Positions 1-6,630 of a stretch of DNA of 7,604 nt are shown here, in pieces. The DNA is from Actinomycetota bacterium. GTDB lineage: Bacteria; Actinomycetota; Thermoleophilia; UBA2241. The position numbers were made by a program, and so were the translations under genes. The notes beneath the pieces are model-generated. The model saw only the letters and a list, made by a program, of their open reading frames with translations, had not been told where the DNA came from and searched no databases. The stretch is taken from positions 1-7,604 of the forward strand of contig JAAYBE010000207.1 in the NCBI GenBank assembly GCA_012719015.1, in the 5' to 3' direction. Positions within the stretch are counted from its first letter, which is position 1; the number at the start of each line of letters is the position of its first letter.

Positions 1-597
1 ACGGCTCCCCGGCGAGATCCGGAGCTGGTGCGCCGCATCCTCGAGGATCCCCGCATGCACGACCACAAGGACGGCTTCCAGAGCTGTGTGCAGTGCGGCA
101 TCTGCACCTCCGGCTGCCCTGCGGCGCGCTTCACCGACTACTCACCGCGCGAGACGGCGCGCCGCGCCCTCGACGGTGACGTGACCCTGCTCGAGGACGA
201 CGATATCTGGTACTGCTTCTACTGCTACACCTGCCAGAGCCGGTGCCCACGCCACAACAGCGTCGCCGTGATCAACCAGGTGGTGCGCGGCCTGCAGGTC
301 GAGAGCGGCCGCGGCAGGCGGCACGTCGAGATGTTCGCCGAGTGGTGCAACAACTTCTACGAGAAGGGCATGGGCGGCGACCCGCACCTCATGTTCCCGG
401 CCATCGCCGAGGCCTGGGGTGACAAGTGGGTCGACTACATGGACCACCTGCTCGAGGTGCGTGCGCAACTGGGCCTGGGCGACCTCTTCCCTCCCCCCGA
501 GGTGGTCGAAGAGGTCCAGGCCATCTTCGAGGCGACGGGGTTCAAGGAGCGGCTCGCCGCCGTGCGCGGGGACGCCGGCGACGCGGGCGCGGACTGA
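1..597 (+). CDS. hdrC: HdrC-like protein with two [4Fe-4S] motifs (5' end outside window)
   Basis: The frame is open from base 1 to a TGA stop at 595-597. A GTG at 28 could start it, but coding-like sequence continues upstream of it, so the true start is probably outside the window. Counting from that GTG, there are two ferredoxin-type motifs: CVQCGICTSGCP (Cys20, 23, 26, 30) and CFYCYTCQSRCP (Cys63, 66, 69, 73). After them comes an alpha-helical tail of about 115 residues with no membrane segment. This order and the length of about 190 residues match HdrC, the soluble subunit that carries electrons between flavin-containing HdrA and the thiol-reducing HdrB. It is the only gene on the + strand, and it converges on the hydrogenase maturation operon. 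Other two-cluster proteins, such as HdrC-like subunits of other oxidoreductases, cannot be excluded without the upstream genes. The HdrC family call is strong; the precise complex is not settled. Confidence 0.85.
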   Translation, partial: TAPRRDPELVRRILEDPRMHDHKDGFQSCVQCGICTSGCPAARFTDYSPRETARRALDGDVTLLEDDDIWYCFYCYTCQSRCPRHNSVAVINQVVRGLQVESGRGRRHVEMFAEWCNNFYEKGMGGDPHLMFPAIAEAWGDKWVDYMDHLLEVRAQLGLGDLFPPPEVVEEVQAIFEATGFKERLAAVRGDAGDAGAD

Positions 598-636
598 GGT
601 CGGCGCCGGACCGCGGACGACGCGCGCCGCCCCAGC

Positions 637-657
637 GCCGCGCCCGCCACGCGCGGC
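637..657. terminator. Possible GC-rich hairpin between convergent genes
   Basis: The 71-nt gap between the hdrC-like stop (597) and the stop of the membrane protein gene (669) contains a perfect 7-bp inverted repeat. GCCGCGC (637-643) pairs with GCGCGGC (651-657) around a 7-nt loop. No T-run follows on either strand, so it is not a canonical intrinsic terminator. Its position suits a transcription end for one or both genes, but in DNA this GC-rich a 7-bp stem could arise by chance. Confidence 0.25.
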
Positions 658-668
658 TTCGCGGCGGC

Positions 669-1199
669 TTATGCAGGCTGCGCCGGCGGGAGCATGAAGC
701 CGGCGATGATACGCAGCACCCCGAGCGCGACGAGGTACACGCCCACCAGCCAGAGCAGCGCGAGGATGCCCGTCAGCGGGTGGACGAAGAAGACGACCCC
801 TACGGCGATGCCGAGAAGACCGATGAGGAGCAGCCAGACCCGCCGGCCGCCGCTGAGGTCGCTCATGAACGCGGCGGCGATGTCGGTGACGCCGGTGATG
901 ACGGCCCAGGCGGCCACGATGTAGAGGACCATGAGGCCGGTGGCCGCCGGCCAGACCAGGATGACGATGCCCATGATCACGGCAAGCAGGCCGGCGGCTA
1001 CGGCCCAGCCCCTGCTCTCCTCCCGACCCATGAGACCGGATACGGCGAGCGCCAGGCCGTAGACGATGGCGAAGGTGCCGACCAGCAGGATCACGCTGGC
1101 GAGCGTCAGCTTCGGGTTGGTGAGGAACAACACGCCGAGGACGACCAACAGCAGACCGCTGATGACGGACAAGGCGACGTACGCGGCTCTGTTCTGCAT
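669..1199 (-). CDS. DUF308/HdeD-like six-helix membrane protein
   Basis: A 176-residue integral membrane protein with six predicted hydrophobic helices at about residues 7-26, 33-56, 65-83, 87-111, 120-138 and 142-167. Three repeats of a GLL...G......P pattern (residues 15-29, 70-84 and 127-141) show that it is built from three tandem two-helix hairpins. This is the architecture of the DUF308/HdeD family. E. coli HdeD is linked to acid resistance at high cell density, but most members have no known biochemical role. The ATG at 1199 has its own ribosome binding site, AAGGGGG (1204-1210), 4 nt upstream. The gene lies 98 nt after hypA on the same strand and ends in TAA. It may be the last gene of the operon or have its own promoter. 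Nothing in it indicates a hydrogenase function; the family call is confident, the role unknown. Confidence 0.85.
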   Translation of the reverse strand: MQNRAAYVALSVISGLLLVVLGVLFLTNPKLTLASVILLVGTFAIVYGLALAVSGLMGREESRGWAVAAGLLAVIMGIVILVWPAATGLMVLYIVAAWAVITGVTDIAAAFMSDLSGGRRVWLLLIGLLGIAVGVVFFVHPLTGILALLWLVGVYLVALGVLRIIAGFMLPPAQPA

Positions 1200-1235
1200 G
1201 GTGCCCCCTTGGGGTCGCCGGGCTGACTACATCCG

Positions 1236-1245
1236 GTACATGTAC
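1236..1245. promoter_or_regulatory. 10-bp palindrome upstream of the HdeD-like gene
   Basis: GTACATGTAC is a perfect palindrome about 37 nt upstream of the ATG of the HdeD-like gene. It lies in the least GC-rich patch of the hypA to hdeD-like spacer. It could be a binding site for a dimeric regulator or part of a promoter. I see no convincing -35/-10 pair around it, so the assignment rests on position and symmetry alone. Confidence 0.2.
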
Positions 1246-1298
1246 GCCGGTGGCGCGGCGTCTCCTCCGCCGCACGGCCGGTGTGGCCCGCCGGGGCC

Positions 1299-1652
1299 TC
1301 AGCCCTCGTCGATGATGACGTCCGTGAGCTGGACCATGGGGGCCTCGGGATCCAGACGGACGTTGAAGGAGCCGCACTTCGGGCACGTGGGGCCGGGCGC
1401 CTCGACGCTGAACTCGTCGCCGCACTCCTGACAGGTCGCGGCGACGGGTCTGTGGTCCGCGTGCAGCACGGCGTCGCGGAAGAGGTCGTCGTCCTCCGTG
1501 AGCATCGTGAAGAACATCTGGAGCGCGTCCTCCGTGAAGTCCGCGACCGGCGTGATGACGATGTGGACCTCGGTGATCCGCTCGGCGCCGTTCTGCACAG
1601 CCGCCTCGCGGGCGCGGTCGATGATCCCCTGCGTGATACCGATCTCGTGCAT
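1299..1652 (-). CDS. hypA: Hydrogenase nickel incorporation protein HypA
   Basis: HypA delivers nickel to the [NiFe]-hydrogenase large-subunit precursor after the iron centre has been installed, usually together with the GTPase HypB. This protein has 117 residues, normal for the family. It begins MHE, and the N-terminal amine and His2 form the nickel site in known HypA proteins. The structural zinc site is given by two CxxC pairs, CQEC (Cys74, Cys77) and CPKC (Cys90, Cys93). The loop after the first beta strand reads IVITPVADFTEDAL, where many family members have a GELS-like motif, so the protein is somewhat divergent. The ATG at 1652 is supported by the HypA-type N-terminus and a purine-rich GAAGGGA (1657-1663) 4 nt upstream. 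It lies 45 nt after hypE and is the last recognisable hyp gene of the operon. No hypB accompanies it here. Confidence 0.95.
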   Translation of the reverse strand: MHEIGITQGIIDRAREAAVQNGAERITEVHIVITPVADFTEDALQMFFTMLTEDDDLFRDAVLHADHRPVAATCQECGDEFSVEAPGPTCPKCGSFNVRLDPEAPMVQLTDVIIDEG

Positions 1653-1668
1653 GGCGTCCCTTCGTCGG

Positions 1669-1691
1669 GGCGGGCCGTCGGATCGCCCGCC
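1669..1691 (-). repeat. Inverted repeat (stem-loop) between hypE and hypA
   Basis: On the - strand GGCGGGC and GCCCGCC form a perfect 7-bp stem with a 9-nt loop. It starts 6 nt after the hypE stop codon and ends 16 nt before the hypA ATG, leaving the hypA ribosome binding site unpaired. There is no T-run, so it is more likely an mRNA stability or processing element than a terminator, if it has any function. Confidence 0.3.
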
Positions 1692-1697
1692 GGGTTG

Positions 1698-2717
1698 TCA
1701 GCAGATGCGCGGCAGCAGCTCGCCGACGGGCATGTCGAGCACCCTGCGGGTGCCGAGCCGCGTGCGCAACGCCACGCGCCCGCCGTGGGCCGCGGTGACC
1801 GAGCCGATGCGGACCGCCCCTGCACCGTAGGGTGCGCCGCGCAGCGCATCGAGCACCGCGTCGGCCGCCTCGGGCGCCGTCACCAGCACCATCTTCCCCT
1901 CGTTCGCCAGCGTCAGCGGGTCCAGGCCCAGGAGCTCGCAGACCGCGTGCACCCCGGGCGCCACCGGGATCGCCTCCTCCTCGATCTCCAGACCCAGGCC
2001 GGACTCCTCGGCGAGCTCGGCGAGAACGGTGGTCAGACCCCCGCGGGTCGGGTCGCGGAGGAAGCGCAGACCCGGCCCGGCCGCGGCGACGGCCGCCTCC
2101 ACCAGACGCCAGAGGGGCGCGCTGTCGCTCTCCACGGGAGTACGGAAGTGGAACTCGCCGCGCGCCGCCAGCACCGCCACGGCGTGGGCGCCGATCTCGC
2201 CGCTGAGGAGGACGGCGTCGCCGTCGCACACCGATCCCGCGCCGAGATCGTGCTGCACGACCACCTCGCCGACACCGGTGGTGGTGATGAACACGCCGTC
2301 GCACGCGCCCCGCTCGACCACCTTCGTGTCGCCGGTGACGACGTCCACGCCCGCCTCCTCCGCCGTGGACGCCATCGAGGCGCACAGCGCGCGGAGCTCG
2401 TCGAGCGGGAGGCCTTCCTCGATGACGAAAGCGGCGGCCAGGGCCAGCGGCCGCGCCGCCGCCGTGGCGAGGTCGTTCACCGTGCCGGCGACGGACAGAC
2501 GTCCGATGTCGCCGCCGGGGAAGCGGAGCGGCCGCACCACATGGCTGTCCGTGGTGACCGCGATGCGTCCGGACGATGCGAGCACGGCGGCGTCGTCCAG
2601 CCGGTCGAGCACGGGGTTCGCGAACGCCGTGACGAAGACGTCGTTCACGAGGTCGCGGTAGAGCCGGCCGCCGCTGCCGTGGCCGAGCAGGATACGTTCG
2701 CCGCCGGGCTCAGTCAT
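1698..2717 (-). CDS. hypE: Hydrogenase maturation protein HypE (thiocarboxamide dehydratase)
   Basis: HypE receives a carbamoyl group from HypF on its C-terminal cysteine and dehydrates it with ATP to a thiocyanate. The cyanide then goes to the iron held by HypC-HypD. At 339 residues it is full length. It has the PurM/AIR-synthase-like ATP-binding fold: GHGSGG (12-17), LDDAAVL (40-46), TTDSHVV (55-61), GDTKVVE (129-135) and RDPTRGGL (221-228), followed by LANEG (270-274). The last four residues are PRIC, so the essential C-terminal Cys339 is present and the protein should be active. Its ATG overlaps the end of hypD by 8 nt, a sign of translational coupling and an operon. The stop is at 1698-1700. 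Confidence 0.97.
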   Translation of the reverse strand: MTEPGGERILLGHGSGGRLYRDLVNDVFVTAFANPVLDRLDDAAVLASSGRIAVTTDSHVVRPLRFPGGDIGRLSVAGTVNDLATAAARPLALAAAFVIEEGLPLDELRALCASMASTAEEAGVDVVTGDTKVVERGACDGVFITTTGVGEVVVQHDLGAGSVCDGDAVLLSGEIGAHAVAVLAARGEFHFRTPVESDSAPLWRLVEAAVAAAGPGLRFLRDPTRGGLTTVLAELAEESGLGLEIEEEAIPVAPGVHAVCELLGLDPLTLANEGKMVLVTAPEAADAVLDALRGAPYGAGAVRIGSVTAAHGGRVALRTRLGTRRVLDMPVGELLPRIC

Positions 2718-3777
2718 CGAGACCCCGGTACCTGTAGCGGGCGGCGCAGGCGCCCTCGCTGCTCACCATGCAGGCGCCGACGGGAGCCTCAGGCCTGCAG
2801 CGGCGGCCGAAGAGCGGGCACTCCGCCGGGTCGGTGACGCCGCGCAGGACGTCGCCGCAACGGCACCCGGCCGGTTCGAGAGGTTCTCCCGCGTCGACCG
2901 GGAAGCGCACCGCGGCGTCGTGGTCGGCGAGCTCGGCCCTCAGGCGCAGGCCGGACCCGGGGATCAGGCCGAGCCCGCGCCAATCGGCGTCGCAGGGCTC
3001 GAACACCCGGTCCATGAGCGCCTGCGCCGCCGGATTGCCCTGCGGCTGCACGGCCCGCGTGTACTGGTTGTCGACGGCCGGGGCGGTCTGCCGCACGAGC
3101 ATCAGAAGCGCCTCCAGGATGTCGCTGGGCTGGAACCCGGCGACGACACCGCCCACGCCGTGGTCGGCCGCCAGGAAGGCGAAGCACTCGGAGCCCGTGA
3201 TCACGCTGACATGCCCCGGCAGGAGGAACCCGCGGATGGGCGTCTCCCCCAGCTCGAGCAGCGCCTCGAGTGCGAGCGGCATGGTCTTGTGGAGGGCGAG
3301 GATCGAGAAGTTGCGCACGCCGCGCTGCCGCGCCTCGACGACCGCGGCGGCGGTCGTCGGCGCCGTCGTCTCGAAGCCGATGCCGACGAAGACCACCTCC
3401 TGCGTGGGGTCCGCGGCCGCCAGCTCGACGGCGTCGAGCGGCGAGTAGACCACGCGCACGTCGGCGCCGGCGGCGCGCGCCTCGGCCAGCGAGGCCCGCG
3501 ACGCCGGCACCCGGACGAGGTCGCCGAAGGTCGCGATCGTCATGCCGGGCAACCCGCAGAGTGCGACCACCGTGTCGAGGTCGCGCATCGCCGTGACGCA
3601 GACGGGGCAGCCGGGGCCGGAGACGAGCCGCACACCGGGCGGCAGAAGTTCACGCAGACCGTACCGGGCGATCGCCATGGTGTGCGTGCCGCAGACCTCC
3701 ATGAACGTGCCGCCGGGGCCGGCCTCGGCGGCGAGATCGGCGGCGAGGCCGCGCAGGGCCTCAGCCGACGTCCGCAT
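2710..3777 (-). CDS. hypD: Hydrogenase maturation protein HypD (Fe-S scaffold)
   Basis: HypD is the [4Fe-4S] scaffold that, with HypC, assembles the Fe(CN)2CO group of the hydrogenase active site. The 355-residue protein has the family motifs in order: MEVCGTHT (26-33, Cys29), GPGCPVCVT (54-62, Cys57 and Cys60), GIGFETTAPTTA (132-143), LLPGHVSVITG (185-195) and GFQPSDILEAL (214-224). Its cysteine-rich C-terminus runs CRCGDVLRG, CPLFGRRC, CMVSSEGAC (Cys305, 307, 320, 327, 336, 344) and contains the usual cluster ligands. I chose the ATG at 3777 because homology begins there. The open frame runs further upstream, but only as a shadow of hypC. The start overlaps the end of hypC by 17 nt, and the stop overlaps the hypE start by 8 nt, so hypC, hypD and hypE are probably translationally coupled. 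Confidence 0.97.
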   Translation of the reverse strand: MRTSAEALRGLAADLAAEAGPGGTFMEVCGTHTMAIARYGLRELLPPGVRLVSGPGCPVCVTAMRDLDTVVALCGLPGMTIATFGDLVRVPASRASLAEARAAGADVRVVYSPLDAVELAAADPTQEVVFVGIGFETTAPTTAAAVVEARQRGVRNFSILALHKTMPLALEALLELGETPIRGFLLPGHVSVITGSECFAFLAADHGVGGVVAGFQPSDILEALLMLVRQTAPAVDNQYTRAVQPQGNPAAQALMDRVFEPCDADWRGLGLIPGSGLRLRAELADHDAAVRFPVDAGEPLEPAGCRCGDVLRGVTDPAECPLFGRRCRPEAPVGACMVSSEGACAARYRYRGLDD

Positions 3778-4009
3778 CCGGGTCGTCCTGCGCGCCCCAC
3801 TCACCCAGTTCGGCGAGAAGGGAGAGCGTCTCCTGGGCGTCGTCGGCGGCGAGGATGTTGATGGCGTAGCCGGCGTGCACGAGGACCCAGTCCCCCACGC
3901 CGGCGTCCGGCACCAGCGCCAGACTGGCGCGCTGTTCCAGCCCCTCGACACCGATCGTGGCCATGGTCCCGTCGACGGACAGGATCTGCATGGGGACGGC
4001 GATGCACAT
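3761..4009 (-). CDS. hypC: Hydrogenase maturation chaperone HypC
   Basis: HypC is a small chaperone that carries the iron centre with HypD and presents it to the large-subunit precursor. The protein has 82 residues and starts MCIAVP, so the N-terminal Cys2 that binds iron after Met removal is present. VGDWVLVHAGYAI (residues 38-50) is the other family signature. The middle forms the expected small beta barrel, and the end (residues 55-82) is an acidic helix and tail. The start at 4009 is fixed by the need for Cys at position 2 and by a GGAGG 11 nt upstream; the frame is open further upstream but not homologous. It lies 22 nt after the hypF stop and overlaps hypD by 17 nt. Confidence 0.96.
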   Translation of the reverse strand: MCIAVPMQILSVDGTMATIGVEGLEQRASLALVPDAGVGDWVLVHAGYAINILAADDAQETLSLLAELGEWGAQDDPDADVG

Positions 4010-4020
4010 GCCTGGCCTGA

Positions 4021-4025
4021 CCTCC
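4021..4025 (-). promoter_or_regulatory. Ribosome binding site of hypC
   Basis: GGAGG on the - strand, within AACGGAGGTC, lies 11 nt before the hypC ATG. The spacing is slightly long, but this is the clearest Shine-Dalgarno sequence in the operon. It supports starting HypC at MCIAVP rather than at an upstream in-frame codon. Confidence 0.6.
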
Positions 4026-4031
4026 GTTCCG

Positions 4032-6590
4032 TTAGAGACCGCCGCGCTGTCTGAGCGTAGCATAGCCTGCGACCGCAGCCTGACCCAGGGAGACCCCTCC
4101 GTCATTGACGGGGATGAGACCGCCGTCGAGGACGCGCAGCCCTTCTCGTCGCACGGCGTCCTCGCAGAGCCCGGCCAGCAGCCGGTTCTGGAACACGCCG
4201 CCGGTGAGCGCCACATCCGCGATGCCGGTCGCGGCGTGCACCCGGCGGCACAGGTCCGCCACCATCGCGGCGAGGGTCACATGCAGGCGTCCGCCGACGA
4301 GGTCGGCCGGACGCCCGGCCTCGAGATCGGTGAGGACGCCGTCGAGCAGCGGCGCCAGGCGGACGGCGGCGGCGCCGTCACCGGCCCCTGTGGCGTTCTC
4401 CCGCATATGCTCCGCCGCCGGCAGCAAGGGTGCGCCCGCCGCCGCGCCGGGATCCCCCTCGAGGTCCCAGCCGTACGGCGTCGCGTCCGGCCGCGAGCGC
4501 ATCTCGAGCTCGATCGCCGCCTGCCCCTCGTAACTGATCTCCCGTCGCACGCCGGCCAGCGCCGCGACCGCGTCGAAGAGCCGCCCGCAGCTCGTCGTGA
4601 GAGGCGCGTTGGTGCGCGTCTCCACCTGGCGCACGAGCGCCGCCACCGCCTCCTCGTCCGGCGGTCGCTCCTCCGCGGGACCCGGCTTCGCCAGCAAGGA
4701 CAGGGCGCGCTCGAGACCGGTCAGGCCCAGCGCGGCCATCACCCAGCCGAGCGCGGTACGCCAGGGCCTGCGGATGGCGAGCGCGCCGCCCGGCAGCGGC
4801 AGCGCCTCGAGGTGCGCGACACGACGGTAGCCTTCGAGGTCGCAGACCAGCACCTCCCCTCCCCAGAGCACGCCGTCGTCGCCGTAGCCGAGGCCGTCCA
4901 TGCTCACGCCGATCACGCGGCTCTCGACGCCGGCCTCCACCAGCGCCGCGGCCACATGGGCGTGATGGTGCTGTACGGGCACCTTCTCGCCCGGCAGCGA
5001 GCGCGCGTACTTGGTCGCGAGGTACTCCGGGTGCAGGTCGTACGCCACCACCTCGGGGTCGACGCGGAAGAGCCGCCGGTACGCCGCGATGCCGTCCTCG
5101 TAGCTCTCGAGCGTCTCCAGGTTCTCGAGGTCGCCGATGTGGTGGCTCAGGAAGGCGTTGGCGTCGCGCGTCAGGCAGAAGGTGTTCTTCAGCTCCGCGC
5201 CGCAGGCGAGCACGGAGGGCAGCGGCCGCGGCAGAGGCACCGGGAACGGGGCGTAGCCCCGCGCCCGCCTGACCAGCCGCGGCCGTCCCCGGCGCACCTG
5301 GACGACGGAGTCGTCGCAGCGTTCGGCGATGGGCCGGTCGTGCACGAGGTACGCGTCGGCGATCCCGTCCAGCCGGCGCATCTCGTCGCGGTCCTTGACC
5401 ATCGGCTCCTCAGCCAGGTTGCCGCTGGTCATGACGAGGGGCCGTCCACACTCCTCGAGCAGCAGGATGTGGAGAGGCGTGTAGGGGAGCATGACCCCCA
5501 GATACCGCTGGCCGACAGCGACCTCCGGATCGACCGGGACCTGGCGCCCCGACCCTGCGGCCGTCTCCTCCACGGTCCGCGTCGCCGCGGCGCCGACCTC
5601 CGGCCCCGGCTCGCCGGCCGCGCCGACCTCGCGCCACTCGAGAAGCACGATCGGGTGCTCGGGCGACGTCAGCACGGCCTCCTCGGCCGCGGTCACCCGG
5701 CAATGCCGGCGGAGCTCGCCGACATCGGAGACCATCACGGCGAGCGGTTTGTGCGGACGCCGCTTGCGCTCCTTCAGGCGGAGCACCGCGGCGCCGTCCG
5801 TCGCGTCGCAGGCGAGATGGAAGCCGCCCAGCCCCTGCACGGCCACGATCGCGCCGTCGCGGAGCAGGGCGGCCGCCTCGCGGATGGGCCCGGCCGGGTC
5901 GCCGGAGGTGCCGACCGCCCGCGTCTCCAGCCCTCCGTCCCCAGAGCGGACCAGCAGCTGCACCCGGGGCCCGCAGACGGGACAGGCGGTGGGCTCCGCG
6001 TGGAAGCGCCGGTCGAGCGGGTCCTCGTACTCGCGGCGGCAGGAAGGACACATGGGGAACCCGCGCATCGTCGTCCGTTGACGGTCGTACGGAAGGTCCT
6101 CGATGATGGTGAGACGCGGGCCGCAGTTGGTGCAGTTGGTGAACGGATACCGATGGCGCCGGTCGTGCGGGTCGAGCACCTCACGACGGCAGTCGGCGCA
6201 GGTCGCGATGTCGGGCGAGACGAGCTGATACTCCGCCGGGTCGACGGCGCTCTCCAGGATCACGAACCCGGCGGCGCCCTCGGGCTCGGCGACGTCCCTC
6301 GTGAGGGTGGCGATGCGGGCCCGTGGCGGCGCCTCGGCCGGGAGGGCGGCCGCGAAGGCCGCGACGGCCGCCTCGCGCCCCTCGACGTGGATCTCCACCC
6401 CGGCGGAGGTGTTGCGGACCCATCCGGAGAGCCCGTGGCGTCGGGCCAGCGAGTAGACGAACGGACGGAAGCCGACGCCCTGCACCACGCCGCGCGCCCG
6501 GAGGTGGGCGGCGACCGGCCGCGGCCCGCAGGTCGCGGCCGGCGGCGGCGCCGGGTGGGGAACGGGGCTTCTGTCGCGTTGACCGGACAT
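4032..6590 (-). CDS. hypF: Carbamoyltransferase HypF
   Basis: HypF converts carbamoyl phosphate and ATP to carbamoyl adenylate and transfers the carbamoyl group to HypE, the first step of cyanide ligand synthesis. All domains are present. The acylphosphatase domain (about 26-118) has RGVVQGVGFRPFVY. Two zinc fingers follow: CADC/CTNC (131-156) and CPSC/CPVC (181-206). The YrdC-like domain (about 236-445) has KPLAVMV, GVMLPYTPLH and LVMTSGN. The Kae1-like domain (about 455-845) has HHHAHVAAAL (541-550), MDGLGYGDDG, GGVFQNRLL (797-805) and NDGGVSLGQ (829-837). At 852 residues it is longer than most HypF proteins. The excess appears to be an N-terminal Pro-rich leader and Gly/Ala-rich insertions at about 321-356 and 711-745. 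The ATG at 6590 lacks a clear ribosome binding site. It starts 40 nt after the endopeptidase stop; the longer open frame upstream only shadows that gene. Confidence 0.95.
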   Translation of the reverse strand: MSGQRDRSPVPHPAPPPAATCGPRPVAAHLRARGVVQGVGFRPFVYSLARRHGLSGWVRNTSAGVEIHVEGREAAVAAFAAALPAEAPPRARIATLTRDVAEPEGAAGFVILESAVDPAEYQLVSPDIATCADCRREVLDPHDRRHRYPFTNCTNCGPRLTIIEDLPYDRQRTTMRGFPMCPSCRREYEDPLDRRFHAEPTACPVCGPRVQLLVRSGDGGLETRAVGTSGDPAGPIREAAALLRDGAIVAVQGLGGFHLACDATDGAAVLRLKERKRRPHKPLAVMVSDVGELRRHCRVTAAEEAVLTSPEHPIVLLEWREVGAAGEPGPEVGAAATRTVEETAAGSGRQVPVDPEVAVGQRYLGVMLPYTPLHILLLEECGRPLVMTSGNLAEEPMVKDRDEMRRLDGIADAYLVHDRPIAERCDDSVVQVRRGRPRLVRRARGYAPFPVPLPRPLPSVLACGAELKNTFCLTRDANAFLSHHIGDLENLETLESYEDGIAAYRRLFRVDPEVVAYDLHPEYLATKYARSLPGEKVPVQHHHAHVAAALVEAGVESRVIGVSMDGLGYGDDGVLWGGEVLVCDLEGYRRVAHLEALPLPGGALAIRRPWRTALGWVMAALGLTGLERALSLLAKPGPAEERPPDEEAVAALVRQVETRTNAPLTTSCGRLFDAVAALAGVRREISYEGQAAIELEMRSRPDATPYGWDLEGDPGAAAGAPLLPAAEHMRENATGAGDGAAAVRLAPLLDGVLTDLEAGRPADLVGGRLHVTLAAMVADLCRRVHAATGIADVALTGGVFQNRLLAGLCEDAVRREGLRVLDGGLIPVNDGGVSLGQAAVAGYATLRQRGGL

Positions 6591-6603
6591 GCGCGTGGCG
6601 GCC

Positions 6604-6625
6604 GGGGCGCCGGCGGCGGCGCCCC
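6604..6625 (-). repeat. Perfect 8-bp stem-loop in the hypF leader
   Basis: The 40-nt spacer between the endopeptidase stop (6631) and the hypF ATG (6590) is mostly occupied by an inverted repeat. On the - strand GGGGCGCC pairs with GGCGCCCC around a 6-nt loop, 13 nt before the ATG. There is no T-run. Its place where a ribosome binding site would be expected, and the lack of a visible Shine-Dalgarno, suggest an effect on hypF translation or on mRNA processing. Confidence 0.4.
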
Positions 6626-6630
6626 ATGCG

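Noticed and set aside
1204..1214. CCCC-TT-GGGG palindrome over the HdeD-like ribosome binding site
   Set aside because: A 2-nt loop cannot form a stable hairpin, so sequestration of the site is unlikely.
142..2385. A 747-codon open frame on the - strand spanning the hdrC-like gene, the HdeD-like gene, hypA and part of hypE
   Set aside because: Its product is Arg/Gly/His-rich low-complexity sequence without domain motifs, and it crosses several well-supported genes in other frames. Stop codons are rare by chance at this GC content.
1281..2837. A 518-codon open frame on the + strand opposite hypA and hypE
   Set aside because: Low-complexity product opposite two complete hyp genes with clear catalytic motifs.
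3778..3951. Upstream extension of hypD to a start at 3951
   Set aside because: The extra 58 residues are an out-of-frame reading of hypC and have no HypD homology; the family-like start is the ATG at 3777.
4010..4216. Upstream extension of hypC to a start at 4216
   Set aside because: It would bury the essential Cys2 in the interior and reads through the end of hypF in another frame.
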